This document shows, in pieces, positions 9,971 through 18,657 of a DNA stretch of 64,000 bases; the first letter of the stretch is position 1, and each line of letters begins with the position of its first letter. The translations under genes were made by a program, and so were the position numbers. Source of the DNA: Olivibacter jilunii (GTDB lineage Bacteria; Bacteroidota; Bacteroidia; Sphingobacteriales; Sphingobacteriaceae); NCBI RefSeq assembly GCF_900607235.1, contig NZ_LR027854.1, positions 186,001 through 250,000 of the forward strand. The letters run 5' to 3'. The notes under the pieces were generated by a model. That model searched no databases. It saw only the letters and a program-made list of their open reading frames with translations, and was not told where the DNA came from.

Positions 9971-11122
9971 TTAAAGTCTAAAATGTAAGGTACCATCTAT
10001 TACCATAGCACGCACACCCGCTGTCGTATTCAAATCATGCAAAAAGCCCTTTAAATCTTTCTTATCAAGTAAACCACTAATACGAATATGTTTCAGTTCA
10101 CCATTCTCAAAATTTACCGGTAAATCAAACCAACGATTGATCATTTCACTGATTTCCAACAAGGTGGTTCCATGAAAATAATAAACACCTTCTTTCCAAC
10201 TCAGTACAGTAAGGGGATCAAATTTTTCCTGTGAAAAACCGCTCTTCTTACTATAGCGTCCGCTCAGTCCGGGAGAAAGTAATAAACTAGTACCATTTGG
10301 GCTTTCCATTTGCACCTTACCTTGGAGAAGAGCCGTTATGACATGATCTTCAGCATAGGCATTTAAATTGAATTTGGTGCCCAACACATTCACCTTTGCT
10401 TTATCTGTATGCACAATAAACGGCTGATCGGCCTTTTCGGCGATTTCGAAGTAAGCCTCACCTTTTAAATAGACTTCCCTGGAATTTCCGGAGAACGTCA
10501 TTGGAAACTTTAACTCGGATGAAGAATTTAGCCAAACTTTTGTACCATCAGCCAGTACAAGTTTATAGTCTTTTGTTGGTGGTACCACTAAAGTATTTGT
10601 TTTACTGCCTGCGATATCTTTATTGTAAATCAACATTTCGCCTTCTTTCCGCACTTGTTGCCCTGCTACATTCAAGATGGTGTGACCATCATCCAACGTT
10701 ACCACTTCTTCTTGGTCGCCCACCAATAACTGTACCTGATTCGTGTCCGCTTTCTGTTGTCCGCCATTTACTAACAAAGCGGCATCCATCTTGTCCTTAT
10801 TAACTAGATATAAAGAGAAAAAAATACCACCAGCCAGCAGTAAAATGGCAGTCGCGGCATACGACAACCTTCTTCTTTTTGAAATCGAGATTGATTGCTC
10901 ACTTAAATGAGTTCTCACCGTAGCTAAGTCTTTCGAAATATCTATTTTATCCGTAAATAGCCTCAGGCCATTCGTATCCAAATCATTTTCTAGCTTTTTC
11001 CATAATTCCAGGCTCTCCGGATGTTGCAATAGCTCCTCCTGTAACCAACGGTCGTCATCATCACTGATTACTCCCATTGTTTTCTCCACATAGAGCCTTC
11101 GTATATATTCTTCGCTTACCAT
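9971..11122 (-). CDS. FecR-family anti-sigma factor
   Basis: 383 residues. A cytoplasmic N-terminal part (1-85) binds the sigma factor. One transmembrane helix lies at about 86-106 (LSYAATAILLLAGGIFFSLY). The periplasmic FecR domain carries VVPPTKDYKLVLADGTKVWL and EAYFEIAEKADQPFIVHT, and the C-terminal DUF4974-type domain is FHGTTLLEISEMINRWFDL. In this family the periplasmic part senses the STN domain of the cognate SusC and releases the sigma factor. It lies 33 bp downstream of the sigma gene and 241 bp upstream of susC; that gap probably holds the sigma-dependent susC promoter. Confidence 0.95.
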   Translation of the reverse strand: MVSEEYIRRLYVEKTMGVISDDDDRWLQEELLQHPESLELWKKLENDLDTNGLRLFTDKIDISKDLATVRTHLSEQSISISKRRRLSYAATAILLLAGGIFFSLYLVNKDKMDAALLVNGGQQKADTNQVQLLVGDQEEVVTLDDGHTILNVAGQQVRKEGEMLIYNKDIAGSKTNTLVVPPTKDYKLVLADGTKVWLNSSSELKFPMTFSGNSREVYLKGEAYFEIAEKADQPFIVHTDKAKVNVLGTKFNLNAYAEDHVITALLQGKVQMESPNGTSLLLSPGLSGRYSKKSGFSQEKFDPLTVLSWKEGVYYFHGTTLLEISEMINRWFDLPVNFENGELKHIRISGLLDKKDLKGFLHDLNTTAGVRAMVIDGTLHFRL

Positions 11123-11155
11123 TTTTTACTAATACACGGATAAAACAAATTCAGG

Positions 11156-11743
11156 TTAATATTTAGTAGTTTTTTTTAGTTTTTCACGCAAATTTTTTAA
11201 GCCGATTTTTAAATGAGTTTTCAACGAATTAATACTTATTCCCATTGTTTCGGCAACATCTTGGTATTTCTTATCGTGCAAATAAACCAAGCTGATGGCC
11301 TCTTTTCTTTGCCTTGGTAAGTCGTTCAGATTAGCTTCCAATTTTTTATAAATCTGCTCGAACATTTCCTTATCTTGCATCTGGTAATTGTCTTCACTCA
11401 GTTTCTCATAGTCTGATTGTTTTCGAGCTCTTGTTTCTGTATTCCGTAAATAGTTCAAACACCTATTATGTACTGCACGATAGAGATAGCTTTTAACATC
11501 GCCATTAAGCTTATCAAAACGCTTCTTTTCCCATAGTTCTATAAATAAATTCTGTACAATATCCTTCGACTCCTCTTCTTCCTTCAGGTACAAATAAGCA
11601 TAGCCACAAAGTAGTTTGTAATACTTATGGAACAATTCGTCAAATGCCGTTGAATTCCGATTTCGAATCCCAACAAGCAGCTGCATGTCACTTTTTGCTT
11701 CCATCAAATTTGATTCGTTAGGCTTGGATTTAAGAAAGACCAT
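11156..11743 (-). CDS. ECF RNA polymerase sigma factor of the SusCD locus
   Basis: The best starts are ATG at 11743 or the internal ATG at 11704 (MEAKSDMQLLVG); the TTG at 11746 is unlikely. Sigma-70 region 2 (FDELFHKYYKLLCGYAYLYL, ESKDIVQNLFIELWEK) and region 4 (RQRKEAISLVYLHDKKYQDV, followed by the helix-turn-helix VAETMGISINSLKTHLK) are complete. There is no region 1 or 3, as in ECF factors. It heads the sigma-FecR-SusC-SusD cascade and by analogy with FecI-type systems should activate susC when substrate is present. It is lysine-rich at the C-terminus, which is usual for the Bacteroidota group. Confidence 0.95.
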   Translation of the reverse strand: MVFLKSKPNESNLMEAKSDMQLLVGIRNRNSTAFDELFHKYYKLLCGYAYLYLKEEEESKDIVQNLFIELWEKKRFDKLNGDVKSYLYRAVHNRCLNYLRNTETRARKQSDYEKLSEDNYQMQDKEMFEQIYKKLEANLNDLPRQRKEAISLVYLHDKKYQDVAETMGISINSLKTHLKIGLKNLREKLKKTTKY

Positions 11744-11903
11744 CAAAATGGTTTATAACCTTGGCTTTATCTAGGACGAAACTAATGTTTTTTTTCCAAT
11801 AAACAAACCGGAAATCGGTCGTTCGTTTATGGCTACACCCATCCGCTGTATTTACGTGTCAACTTATTTACCAAAAAAATAGCTGATTATTTTAGCGAAT
11901 AAT

Positions 11904-11911
11904 TACCTTTG
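11904..11911 (+). promoter_or_regulatory. Candidate Bacteroidota -7 box for the PfkB kinase
   Basis: TACCTTTG matches the TAnnTTTG consensus and lies 54 bp before the ATG at 11966. I see no clear TTG-type -33 element at the right distance, so this is only a moderate candidate. The computed frame of the kinase begins inside this box, which supports the downstream ATG start. Confidence 0.35.
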
Positions 11912-11965
11912 TCAGCATTTGGAATTTGTCGAATGCTATTCCATACGAATAATTTGAGTGTAAAC

Positions 11966-12868
11966 ATGTTTGATATTTGTTGTATAGGGCATATTACTTT
12001 AGACAAGGTTGTTACGAGCAATGCTGCCAAAAATATGCCAGGAGGAACTTCCTTTTACTTTTCAAATGCCATTAGGAACATGGATATTGCCTTTTCATTG
12101 GTTACTGCCGTGGCTGATTCAGAGAAGTATATCGTCGATGCGCTGCAAGACAAAGGTTTGTCGATAAAAACCGTTCCGACGAAAAAGACTGTTTACTTTG
12201 AAAATATATACAATGAAAATCAGGATCATCGTACGCAACGAGTCTTACAGGAGGCCGATCCATTCACGGTTGAGCACTTAGTAGATGTAGAGGCTAAGAT
12301 TTTCCACTTAGGCCCCTTACTAACGAATGATATCCCTGTAGAAGTCATCAAATTTCTTTCAAAAAAGGGAATGGTTTCCCTGGACGTTCAGGGTTATCTG
12401 CGCATCGTAAGAAATTACCAAGTTTACTATGCCGACTGGCGTGATAAGAAAGAGGCTCTTCCACACATAGATATTTTAAAAGCCAATGAATTTGAAATGG
12501 AAGCGCTTACAGGTACCTCAGATATCTATAGTGGCACAAAAATTTTGGCCGACCATGGTGTCAAAGAGGTGGTTATTACCTTAGGCAGTTTGGGATCGGT
12601 TCTTTACAAAGAAAATACATTTTATACCATTCCTGCATATGTTCCTTCTCAAGTAACGGATGCTACCGGATGTGGAGACACCTATATGGCCGGTTATTTA
12701 TCCAAGAAAATTAAGGGAGGCACGTTGGAAGAGTCCGGAAAATTTGCTGCGGCTATGTCGACAATCAAAATTCAAGGTTCAGGACCTTTTATGGGAACTA
12801 GCGAAGAAATACAGCACGTGTTGACAAATAACAGACAGGTTTTTTATGACAGGCTACAATTTAGCTAG
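11966..12868 (+). CDS. PfkB-family carbohydrate/nucleoside kinase
   Basis: Starting at the ATG at 11966 (MFDICCIGHITLDK), the product is 300 residues. The frame extends to a TTG at 11909, but that sits inside a likely promoter. The PfkB signature 2, DATGCGDTYMAGY (about 232-244), holds the catalytic Asp in GCGD, and VDGR-type sugar-binding positions are replaced by NMPGGTSFYFSNA near the N-terminus. These kinases phosphorylate sugars or nucleosides with ATP. The KTVYFENIY segment and the short length resemble the inositol/ribokinase-like branch, but the substrate cannot be named. It is followed after 5 bp by a peptidase gene and is probably co-transcribed with it. Confidence 0.85.
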   Translation: MFDICCIGHITLDKVVTSNAAKNMPGGTSFYFSNAIRNMDIAFSLVTAVADSEKYIVDALQDKGLSIKTVPTKKTVYFENIYNENQDHRTQRVLQEADPFTVEHLVDVEAKIFHLGPLLTNDIPVEVIKFLSKKGMVSLDVQGYLRIVRNYQVYYADWRDKKEALPHIDILKANEFEMEALTGTSDIYSGTKILADHGVKEVVITLGSLGSVLYKENTFYTIPAYVPSQVTDATGCGDTYMAGYLSKKIKGGTLEESGKFAAAMSTIKIQGSGPFMGTSEEIQHVLTNNRQVFYDRLQFS

Positions 12869-12873
12869 TTATT

Positions 12874-13386
12874 ATGAACAAGCCTCTTTGTCTAACCATA
12901 TTGCTAAGTTTCTCTTTGTGCCTTCCTTCTGAAGCAAGGCGAGGTGATAAAAAACAATCGGTCTACTCCTTTTACACCACACGCCAAGAAATAACACCCG
13001 CAGCTATCGTAGCTTTTGCCAAACAGTTTTTGGGCGTGCCTTATAGATTTGGCGGTAGCAGCCCACAAAAAGGTTTTGATTGTTCAGGTTTTGTCAATTA
13101 TGTTTTTAGTAATTTCCACTTTCTTGTTCCTCGTAGCTCAGCTGCTTTTAACAGCAAGGGAAGACAAGTACCACTCACTGAAGCGCAAGCCGGTGATGTC
13201 ATTTTATTTAGAGGTACTAATCCAAAGGTAAAGTCAATAGGTCACATAGGTATTGTCATATCCGATAAAGGGGAACCTCTACGTTTTATTCATGCCTCTT
13301 CAGGCAAGATACGTTGTGTAACGGAAACACTACTTGATAATCGCTATCAAAAACGATTTGTAAAAATTGTTCGTTTAATATTATAA
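12874..13386 (+). CDS. NlpC/P60 (C40) cell-wall endopeptidase
   Basis: 170 residues with a signal peptide (LTILLSFSLCLPSEA). The C40 catalytic Cys is C70 in GFDCSGFVNYVF, the His is H124 in IGHIGIVI and the third polar residue is H140 in FIHASSG. All three are present, so the enzyme should be active. The preceding VPYRFGGSSP motif is typical of the family. Members cleave D-gamma-Glu to diamino-acid bonds in peptidoglycan stem peptides. It has no SH3 or LysM cell-wall-binding domain. Confidence 0.93.
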   Translation: MNKPLCLTILLSFSLCLPSEARRGDKKQSVYSFYTTRQEITPAAIVAFAKQFLGVPYRFGGSSPQKGFDCSGFVNYVFSNFHFLVPRSSAAFNSKGRQVPLTEAQAGDVILFRGTNPKVKSIGHIGIVISDKGEPLRFIHASSGKIRCVTETLLDNRYQKRFVKIVRLIL

Positions 13387-13475
13387 AAATATGCTAAAAT
13401 ACTCTACAAATCAACACGTTATAATTAATGACAATTTCATGTCATTAAAATTCACAAATAATATCGAAGTTTGCC

Positions 13476-13486
13476 TAACACTGTTA
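13476..13486. promoter_or_regulatory. Operator half-match upstream of the TetR gene
   Basis: TAACACTGTTA is an 11-bp dyad. It recurs in longer perfect form (14143-14157) between the TetR gene and the pump operon. It lies between a TTTG (13470-13473) and a TAACTTTA (13489-13496), close to where -33 and -7 elements would be, although their spacing is shorter than the usual 19-21 bp. This suggests autoregulation of the TetR gene by steric block. Confidence 0.6.
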
Positions 13487-13508
13487 AATAACTTTAGGGG
13501 GTTAAGAC

Positions 13509-14108
13509 ATGGGAAGTAAAGAGCGTATTCAGCGGTTGAAAGATGAAAATAGAGTAAAAATTCTTGACGCATCGCTCCAAATAGTTAAAGAAGAAGGATG
13601 GCAAGCGTTGAGTATGCGTAAAATCGCTGATATAATAGAGTATACAGCCCCAATGATATATGAATATTTTGCTAATAAAGAAGCTATCTTAACAGAACTT
13701 GCCGGTAGAGGGTATTTTATGTTAGCAAAAAGGGTAAGAGAAGCAAGGGATCAAGAAGTTGACTTAGGGAAACAGATTGAAGCCATGTGGCTAACATACT
13801 GGGATTTTGCTTTTGAGGAGAAAGAGCTTTATCAGCTTATGTACGGGGTTGGAACCCAATGTTGCGAAATGGAAAAGACGTTTCGATGTTTCGACTCACA
13901 TGCGGTTCTCATCAGTGATGTTATCAAAGAGATCATGAAAGCGAAACAACCTGATGACGACATGGTTTGCAGAAAATATTTTACCTATTGGTCTATTATA
14001 CATGGTTTGATTTCTATTAATATGGTAAATAAAGGAAATGGAGAAGAAACAAATCAACAAGTTCTTAAAGATGCCATATATGGCATAACCCGATCGTTAG
14101 TCGATTAA
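13509..14108 (+). CDS. TetR/AcrR-family repressor of the adjacent RND pump
   Basis: 199 residues. The N-terminal helix-turn-helix is canonical (ILDASLQIVKEEGWQALSMR, then KIADIIEYTAPMIYEYFANK), followed by a ligand-binding helical domain with a TetR_C-like tail. It is transcribed in the same direction as, and 101 bp before, a complete AcrA-AcrB-OprM operon. Shared palindromes upstream of both units (13476-13486 and 14143-14157) support it as their repressor. The inducer is unknown; such regulators usually sense pump substrates such as lipophilic drugs. Confidence 0.93.
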   Translation: MGSKERIQRLKDENRVKILDASLQIVKEEGWQALSMRKIADIIEYTAPMIYEYFANKEAILTELAGRGYFMLAKRVREARDQEVDLGKQIEAMWLTYWDFAFEEKELYQLMYGVGTQCCEMEKTFRCFDSHAVLISDVIKEIMKAKQPDDDMVCRKYFTYWSIIHGLISINMVNKGNGEETNQQVLKDAIYGITRSLVD

Positions 14109-14142
14109 TTTTTTTTACTCATTAAATAACAATCGTAAATCA

Positions 14143-14157
14143 TTTAACACTGTTAAA
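14143..14157. promoter_or_regulatory. Perfect TetR-type operator before the RND pump operon
   Basis: TTTAACACTGTTAAA has perfect 7-bp arms around a central C. The core TAACACTGTTA is shared with the site at 13476-13486. A third, weaker relative (TTTAACGTTGTTAAG, 14258-14272) lies inside the start of the adaptor gene. Position and symmetry fit binding by the upstream TetR protein. Confidence 0.7.
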
Positions 14158-14209
14158 AAGGAGAAAGCACTCTCCGGACATTTGTAAATATTATACATAT
14201 ATAAATAAA

Positions 14210-15427
14210 ATGAAACATCTATTTTCCACCATGACGTTTGAAACTTTTAACCCGTTATTTAACGTTGTTAAGTTATTTAATAACGTAAATAGACTTGCCA
14301 TCATAGCATCATCTATTTTTTTATATAGTTGTTCTTCCGGACAGCAACAACAAGGGGCTCCGCCTCCTCCATCGTTGCCTGTAATTACTATTAATTCTGG
14401 TGAAGAGACCGTTTTTCAGGAATATCCTGCTTCTATTGAAGGAACCGTCAACGTAGAGGTACGGCCTCAAGTAGAAGGAACGCTTGACGCGATTTATGTA
14501 GATGAAGGTGCAAAAGTGAAAAAGGGGCAACCGCTATTTAAGATCAACGATCGCCCTTATCGTGAACAATTGAATCAGGCCATAGCTAATCTTCATGCCG
14601 CAGAAGCCGCTTTGGAAAATGCAGAACTCGAGGTTGAGAAAAAAACCAGATTAGTCAACAACAAAGTATTAGCAGATTTTCAATTGAAAACAGCCATTGC
14701 TGCCAGAAATGGTGCTAAAGCCAATTTACAGCAAGCAAAGGCCGGGGTAGAAAGCGCAAAAATTAATTTGGGATATACGCTTATTACCGCTCCTGTTGAA
14801 GGTTACATCGGACGTTTGTTAAAAAAACAAGGAAGCTTGGTAAGTCCGGCGGATGCACAGGCGCTTACTGAATTATCCGATATCCACGAGCTTCATGTAT
14901 ATTTCGCTTTAGGCGAGAACGATTTTGTAGACTTTAAAAACAATTTCGAAGGTGTTACATTGGAAGAAAAGATAAAGAACTTGCCTCCTGTAACCCTTGT
15001 ATTATCTGATCAGACAGCCTATGGGCAGCCAGGAAAAATCGATATGGTAGACGGCCAGTTCGATAAAAACACGGGAGCTATTACCTTAAGGGCGACCTTC
15101 CCAAATAAAGAAGGATTACTTCGTTCAGGAAATACCGGTAAAATTCGATTAGGTAAACAGCATTCCAAAGTATTGCTGGTGCCACAAATGGCGACCTTGG
15201 AAATGCAGGATAAAATTTTCGTCTACACCGTGAACGATAGTAACAAAGTGAACAAACAGGCCATTCAGGTGGTAGGTAAGAGCGGTGCCAACTATCTCGT
15301 AAAAAGCGGCCTTAAAAACGGCCAAAACATTGTATACAAAGGCATGGACTTATTACAGGAGGGACAAGTGATCGCCCCTCAGAAATTGAGTGCAGACAGT
15401 CTTAAGTTAACAGCATATAACAAATAA
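14210..15427 (+). CDS. RND efflux periplasmic adaptor (AcrA/MexA-type membrane fusion lipoprotein)
   Basis: 405 residues. A long N-terminal stretch precedes a lipobox (SIFLYSCSS, Cys 41). Biotinyl-lipoyl half-motifs (VEVRPQVEGTLDAIYVDEGA and ITAPVEGYIGRLLKKQGSLV) flank an alpha-helical hairpin (about residues 115-185), followed by the beta-barrel and membrane-proximal domains. The adaptor links the AcrB-type pump to the outer-membrane channel. The pump gene begins 2 bp after its stop. The N-terminal region before the lipobox is unusually long and overlaps an operator-like repeat. The ATG at 14231 is an alternative; the only nearer codon is TTG at 14294. Confidence 0.94.
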   Translation: MKHLFSTMTFETFNPLFNVVKLFNNVNRLAIIASSIFLYSCSSGQQQQGAPPPPSLPVITINSGEETVFQEYPASIEGTVNVEVRPQVEGTLDAIYVDEGAKVKKGQPLFKINDRPYREQLNQAIANLHAAEAALENAELEVEKKTRLVNNKVLADFQLKTAIAARNGAKANLQQAKAGVESAKINLGYTLITAPVEGYIGRLLKKQGSLVSPADAQALTELSDIHELHVYFALGENDFVDFKNNFEGVTLEEKIKNLPPVTLVLSDQTAYGQPGKIDMVDGQFDKNTGAITLRATFPNKEGLLRSGNTGKIRLGKQHSKVLLVPQMATLEMQDKIFVYTVNDSNKVNKQAIQVVGKSGANYLVKSGLKNGQNIVYKGMDLLQEGQVIAPQKLSADSLKLTAYNK

Positions 15428-15429
15428 TC

Positions 15430-18400
15430 ATGTTAAAGAGATTTATTGAAAGACCGGTATTAGCTACGGTTATATCCATACTACTCGTAATTCTTGGAAT
15501 AATCGGGATTGTGAAACTCCCTTTGCAACAGTTTCCCGATATTGCTCCACCTGCCGTACAGGTAACGGCCCTTTATCCCGGCGCCAATGCCGAAACAGTT
15601 CTTCGGGCAGTGGCCCCTTCGTTGGAAGAATCGATCAATGGTGTCGAAAATATGAGCTACATGAGCTCAACTGCCAGCAATGACGGATCGTTAATGATTA
15701 CCGTATATTTTAAACTAGGTACTGATCCGGATCAAGCAGCCGTCAATGTTCAAAACAGGGTTGCACAGGCCACCAGTCAATTACCGGCTGAAGTTGTTCA
15801 AGCAGGTATTACCACGGCGAAGCAGCAGAACAGTTTAATCATGGTGTTAGACCTTTATACAGAGGATGAAGGGACCTATGACCAAACGTTTATGACGAAC
15901 TATGCGCAGATCAATATTATCCCGGAATTAAAACGTATACCTGGCGTAGGTCAGGCCTTAGTATTCGGTGGTAGTAAAGATTATTCGATGCGTGTTTGGC
16001 TGAATCCAAATCAAATGGCCAGTTACAAGCTGACGCCCGCTGAAGTGATGGCTGCTATACAGGATAAGAACGTGGAAGCTGCACCGGGAAAATTTGGTGA
16101 AAGTAGCAGCGAAGCCTTTGAATTCGTTATAAAATATAAAGGTAAGCTCAATCAACCTAGCGATTATGAGAATATCATTATACGCGCTAATGCAGATGGT
16201 TCTGTGCTCAGACTTAAAGATGTAGCACGAATTGAACTAGGTGCATATACTTATGCCAGCCATACACGTATTAACGGAAAAGCAGGCCTCAATATCGGTG
16301 TGATGCAATTGGCAGGCTCTAATGCCAACGAAATACAGATCGCCATTCAAGAATTTATGGAGAAAGCGGCAAAAGATTTTCCTAAAGGCGTGAAGTATTT
16401 GGTACTGTACAACACAAAGGATTCATTGGATCAATCCATCGATCAGGTGAAACATACACTGATCGAAGCGTTTGTTTTGGTGTTCTTAGTGGTTTTTATC
16501 TTCTTACAGGATTTTAGATCGACGCTTATTCCTGCTATTGCAGTACCGGTAGCTATTATCGGAACGTTCTTCTTCATGCAGTTATTCGGCTTCTCCATTA
16601 ATCTACTGACACTCTTTGCGCTGGTGCTTGCAATCGGGATTGTGGTGGATGATGCGATTGTAGTGGTAGAAGCTGTCCATGCGAAAATGGAGCACCAGCA
16701 TTTACCACCCAAAATAGCCACCACCTCCGCGATGAGTGAGATTACGGGAGCCATCATATCGATTACATTAGTAATGTCTGCGGTATTTTTACCTATTGGT
16801 TTTATGGAGGGGTCAACCGGCGTATTCTATAGGCAATTTGCCTTCACATTAGCGATTGCTATCGTGCTATCCGCAATTAATGCCTTAACACTTAGCCCTG
16901 CTTTATGTGCGCTTTTCTTGAAGGATACAACTCATCACGGAGAGAAGAAACAACAACTAAGCTTCAAAGATAAATTCTTTGTAGGCTTCAATACTAGCTT
17001 TGACAGACTAACGAAAAATTACGTTGGTAGTTTACGTTTTTTGGTGCGTTATAAATGGTTTAGTATGGCGGGTTTAGCAGCGCTTTTGGTAGTAACCATT
17101 TTCATGATTAGAAGAACACCTACAGGATTTATACCTTCAGAAGATCAAGGATTTATAGCCATCTCCCTTTCTATGCCTGTAGGTGCTTCTTTAGAACGTA
17201 CTACAAATGCTTTGAAAGAAGCTGAGCAGCACTTGCAAAATACACCCTTTACAAAGACGCTTAATATCATTTCAGGATTTAATATCTTAACCCAAGCAAC
17301 AAGTCCGTCTTCAGGAGTTGCTTTTATTTTGTTAAAGCCCCATGAAGAGCGCGGACAAGTAAAGGATATCAATGACATTATGGGCGTAGTTAGTCAAAAA
17401 CTAGCTGCTATAAAAGGTGCTAACTTCTTCGTATTTACTTTTCCTACCGTTCCCGGTTTCAGTAATGTTGACGGTTTGGACATGGTACTACAAGACCGGA
17501 CAGGAGGCAAATTAGACAAATTCGGTCAAGTAGGACAAACCTTTATCGGAGAGTTGATGAAACGTCCGGAAATCATGGTTGCCTTTACTACTTTCCGCGC
17601 CGATTACCCACAATATGAACTGCAAGTGGACGATGTAAAGGCCGAACAATTAAGCGTGAGCACGAGAGATATCTTGCAAACCATGCAGGCCTATTTCGGA
17701 AGCTCACAGGCATCCGACTTCAATCGATTTGGAAAATATTACCGTGTTATGGTTCAGGCCGATAAAACTGAAAGAGCAGAACCTTCATCTATGGACGGAA
17801 TTTTTGTAAAGAACAGAATGGGTGAAATGGTGCCGATTAATACCTTGGTTAAATTGAACAGGGTATACGGACCGGAAACTGCTTCTCGTTACAACTTATT
17901 TAATTCCATCGGTATTAATGCTATGCCGAATCCCGGCTTCAGTTCCGGTGATGCTATTAGAGCAGTAGAAGAAGTGGCTAAACAGTATCTTCCTTCCGGT
18001 TTTTCCTATGAGTTTTCAGGGATGACCAAAGAGGAAATAACATCCGGAGGACAGTCTACCATTATTTTCCTTTTATGTTTGGTGTTTGTATATTTCTTAC
18101 TTGCCGCCCAATATGAAAGTTATATCCTTCCTCTAGCTGTTATTTTATCGATTCCTACAGGTATTTTTGGTGTATTTGCAGCGATTGGTATGACTGGTAT
18201 CGCTAACAATATTTATGTACAGGTAGCTTTGGTTATGCTTATCGGTTTATTGGCCAAAAACGCCATATTGATTGTGGAGTTCGCCGTACAAGGCCGTAAA
18301 ACAGGTAAACCAATCGGCCAGGCAGCTTTAGAAGCTGCTCAATTAAGGTTGAGGCCTATTATCATGACCTCACTAGCCTTCGTAGTCGGTATGATACCGA

Positions 18401-18627
18401 TGATGAGTGCGAATGGACCTTCAGCTCAGGGAAATCACTCAATCAGTATCGGCGCGGCCGGCGGGATGTTGTCAGGCGTTATCTTGGGACTCTTTATTAT
18501 TCCCGTCCTCTTCATTGTCTTCCAAGCTTTGCAAGAGCGAGTATCGGGCAAGCCAAGCGTCATACCACGTGACTCGAATGATCAGCAGAATAAGGAAGCA
18601 GTAGCCGATACCATTCCTTTAAGTTAA
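15430..18627 (+). CDS. RND multidrug efflux pump, HAE1 (AcrB) type
   Basis: 1065 residues, full length for AcrB. Twelve membrane helices are seen as two sets of TM1 (LATVISILLVILGIIGIVKL) plus TM2-6. The proton-relay pair lies in IGIVVDDAIVVVEAVHAKME (TM4), and the partner Lys in LLAKNAILIVEFA (TM10). The sequence GFIPSEDQGFIAISLSMPVG marks the second periplasmic domain. It should export hydrophobic compounds with proton influx, in a tripartite complex with the flanking gene products. Two adjacent aspartates in TM4 mark it as an HAE1 drug pump rather than a metal pump (compare the DN motif at 38507-39787). Confidence 0.97.
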   Translation: MLKRFIERPVLATVISILLVILGIIGIVKLPLQQFPDIAPPAVQVTALYPGANAETVLRAVAPSLEESINGVENMSYMSSTASNDGSLMITVYFKLGTDPDQAAVNVQNRVAQATSQLPAEVVQAGITTAKQQNSLIMVLDLYTEDEGTYDQTFMTNYAQINIIPELKRIPGVGQALVFGGSKDYSMRVWLNPNQMASYKLTPAEVMAAIQDKNVEAAPGKFGESSSEAFEFVIKYKGKLNQPSDYENIIIRANADGSVLRLKDVARIELGAYTYASHTRINGKAGLNIGVMQLAGSNANEIQIAIQEFMEKAAKDFPKGVKYLVLYNTKDSLDQSIDQVKHTLIEAFVLVFLVVFIFLQDFRSTLIPAIAVPVAIIGTFFFMQLFGFSINLLTLFALVLAIGIVVDDAIVVVEAVHAKMEHQHLPPKIATTSAMSEITGAIISITLVMSAVFLPIGFMEGSTGVFYRQFAFTLAIAIVLSAINALTLSPALCALFLKDTTHHGEKKQQLSFKDKFFVGFNTSFDRLTKNYVGSLRFLVRYKWFSMAGLAALLVVTIFMIRRTPTGFIPSEDQGFIAISLSMPVGASLERTTNALKEAEQHLQNTPFTKTLNIISGFNILTQATSPSSGVAFILLKPHEERGQVKDINDIMGVVSQKLAAIKGANFFVFTFPTVPGFSNVDGLDMVLQDRTGGKLDKFGQVGQTFIGELMKRPEIMVAFTTFRADYPQYELQVDDVKAEQLSVSTRDILQTMQAYFGSSQASDFNRFGKYYRVMVQADKTERAEPSSMDGIFVKNRMGEMVPINTLVKLNRVYGPETASRYNLFNSIGINAMPNPGFSSGDAIRAVEEVAKQYLPSGFSYEFSGMTKEEITSGGQSTIIFLLCLVFVYFLLAAQYESYILPLAVILSIPTGIFGVFAAIGMTGIANNIYVQVALVMLIGLLAKNAILIVEFAVQGRKTGKPIGQAALEAAQLRLRPIIMTSLAFVVGMIPMMSANGPSAQGNHSISIGAAGGMLSGVILGLFIIPVLFIVFQALQERVSGKPSVIPRDSNDQQNKEAVADTIPLS

Positions 18628-18657
18628 TAATCATAAAGGATAACAATATTCTAAACA

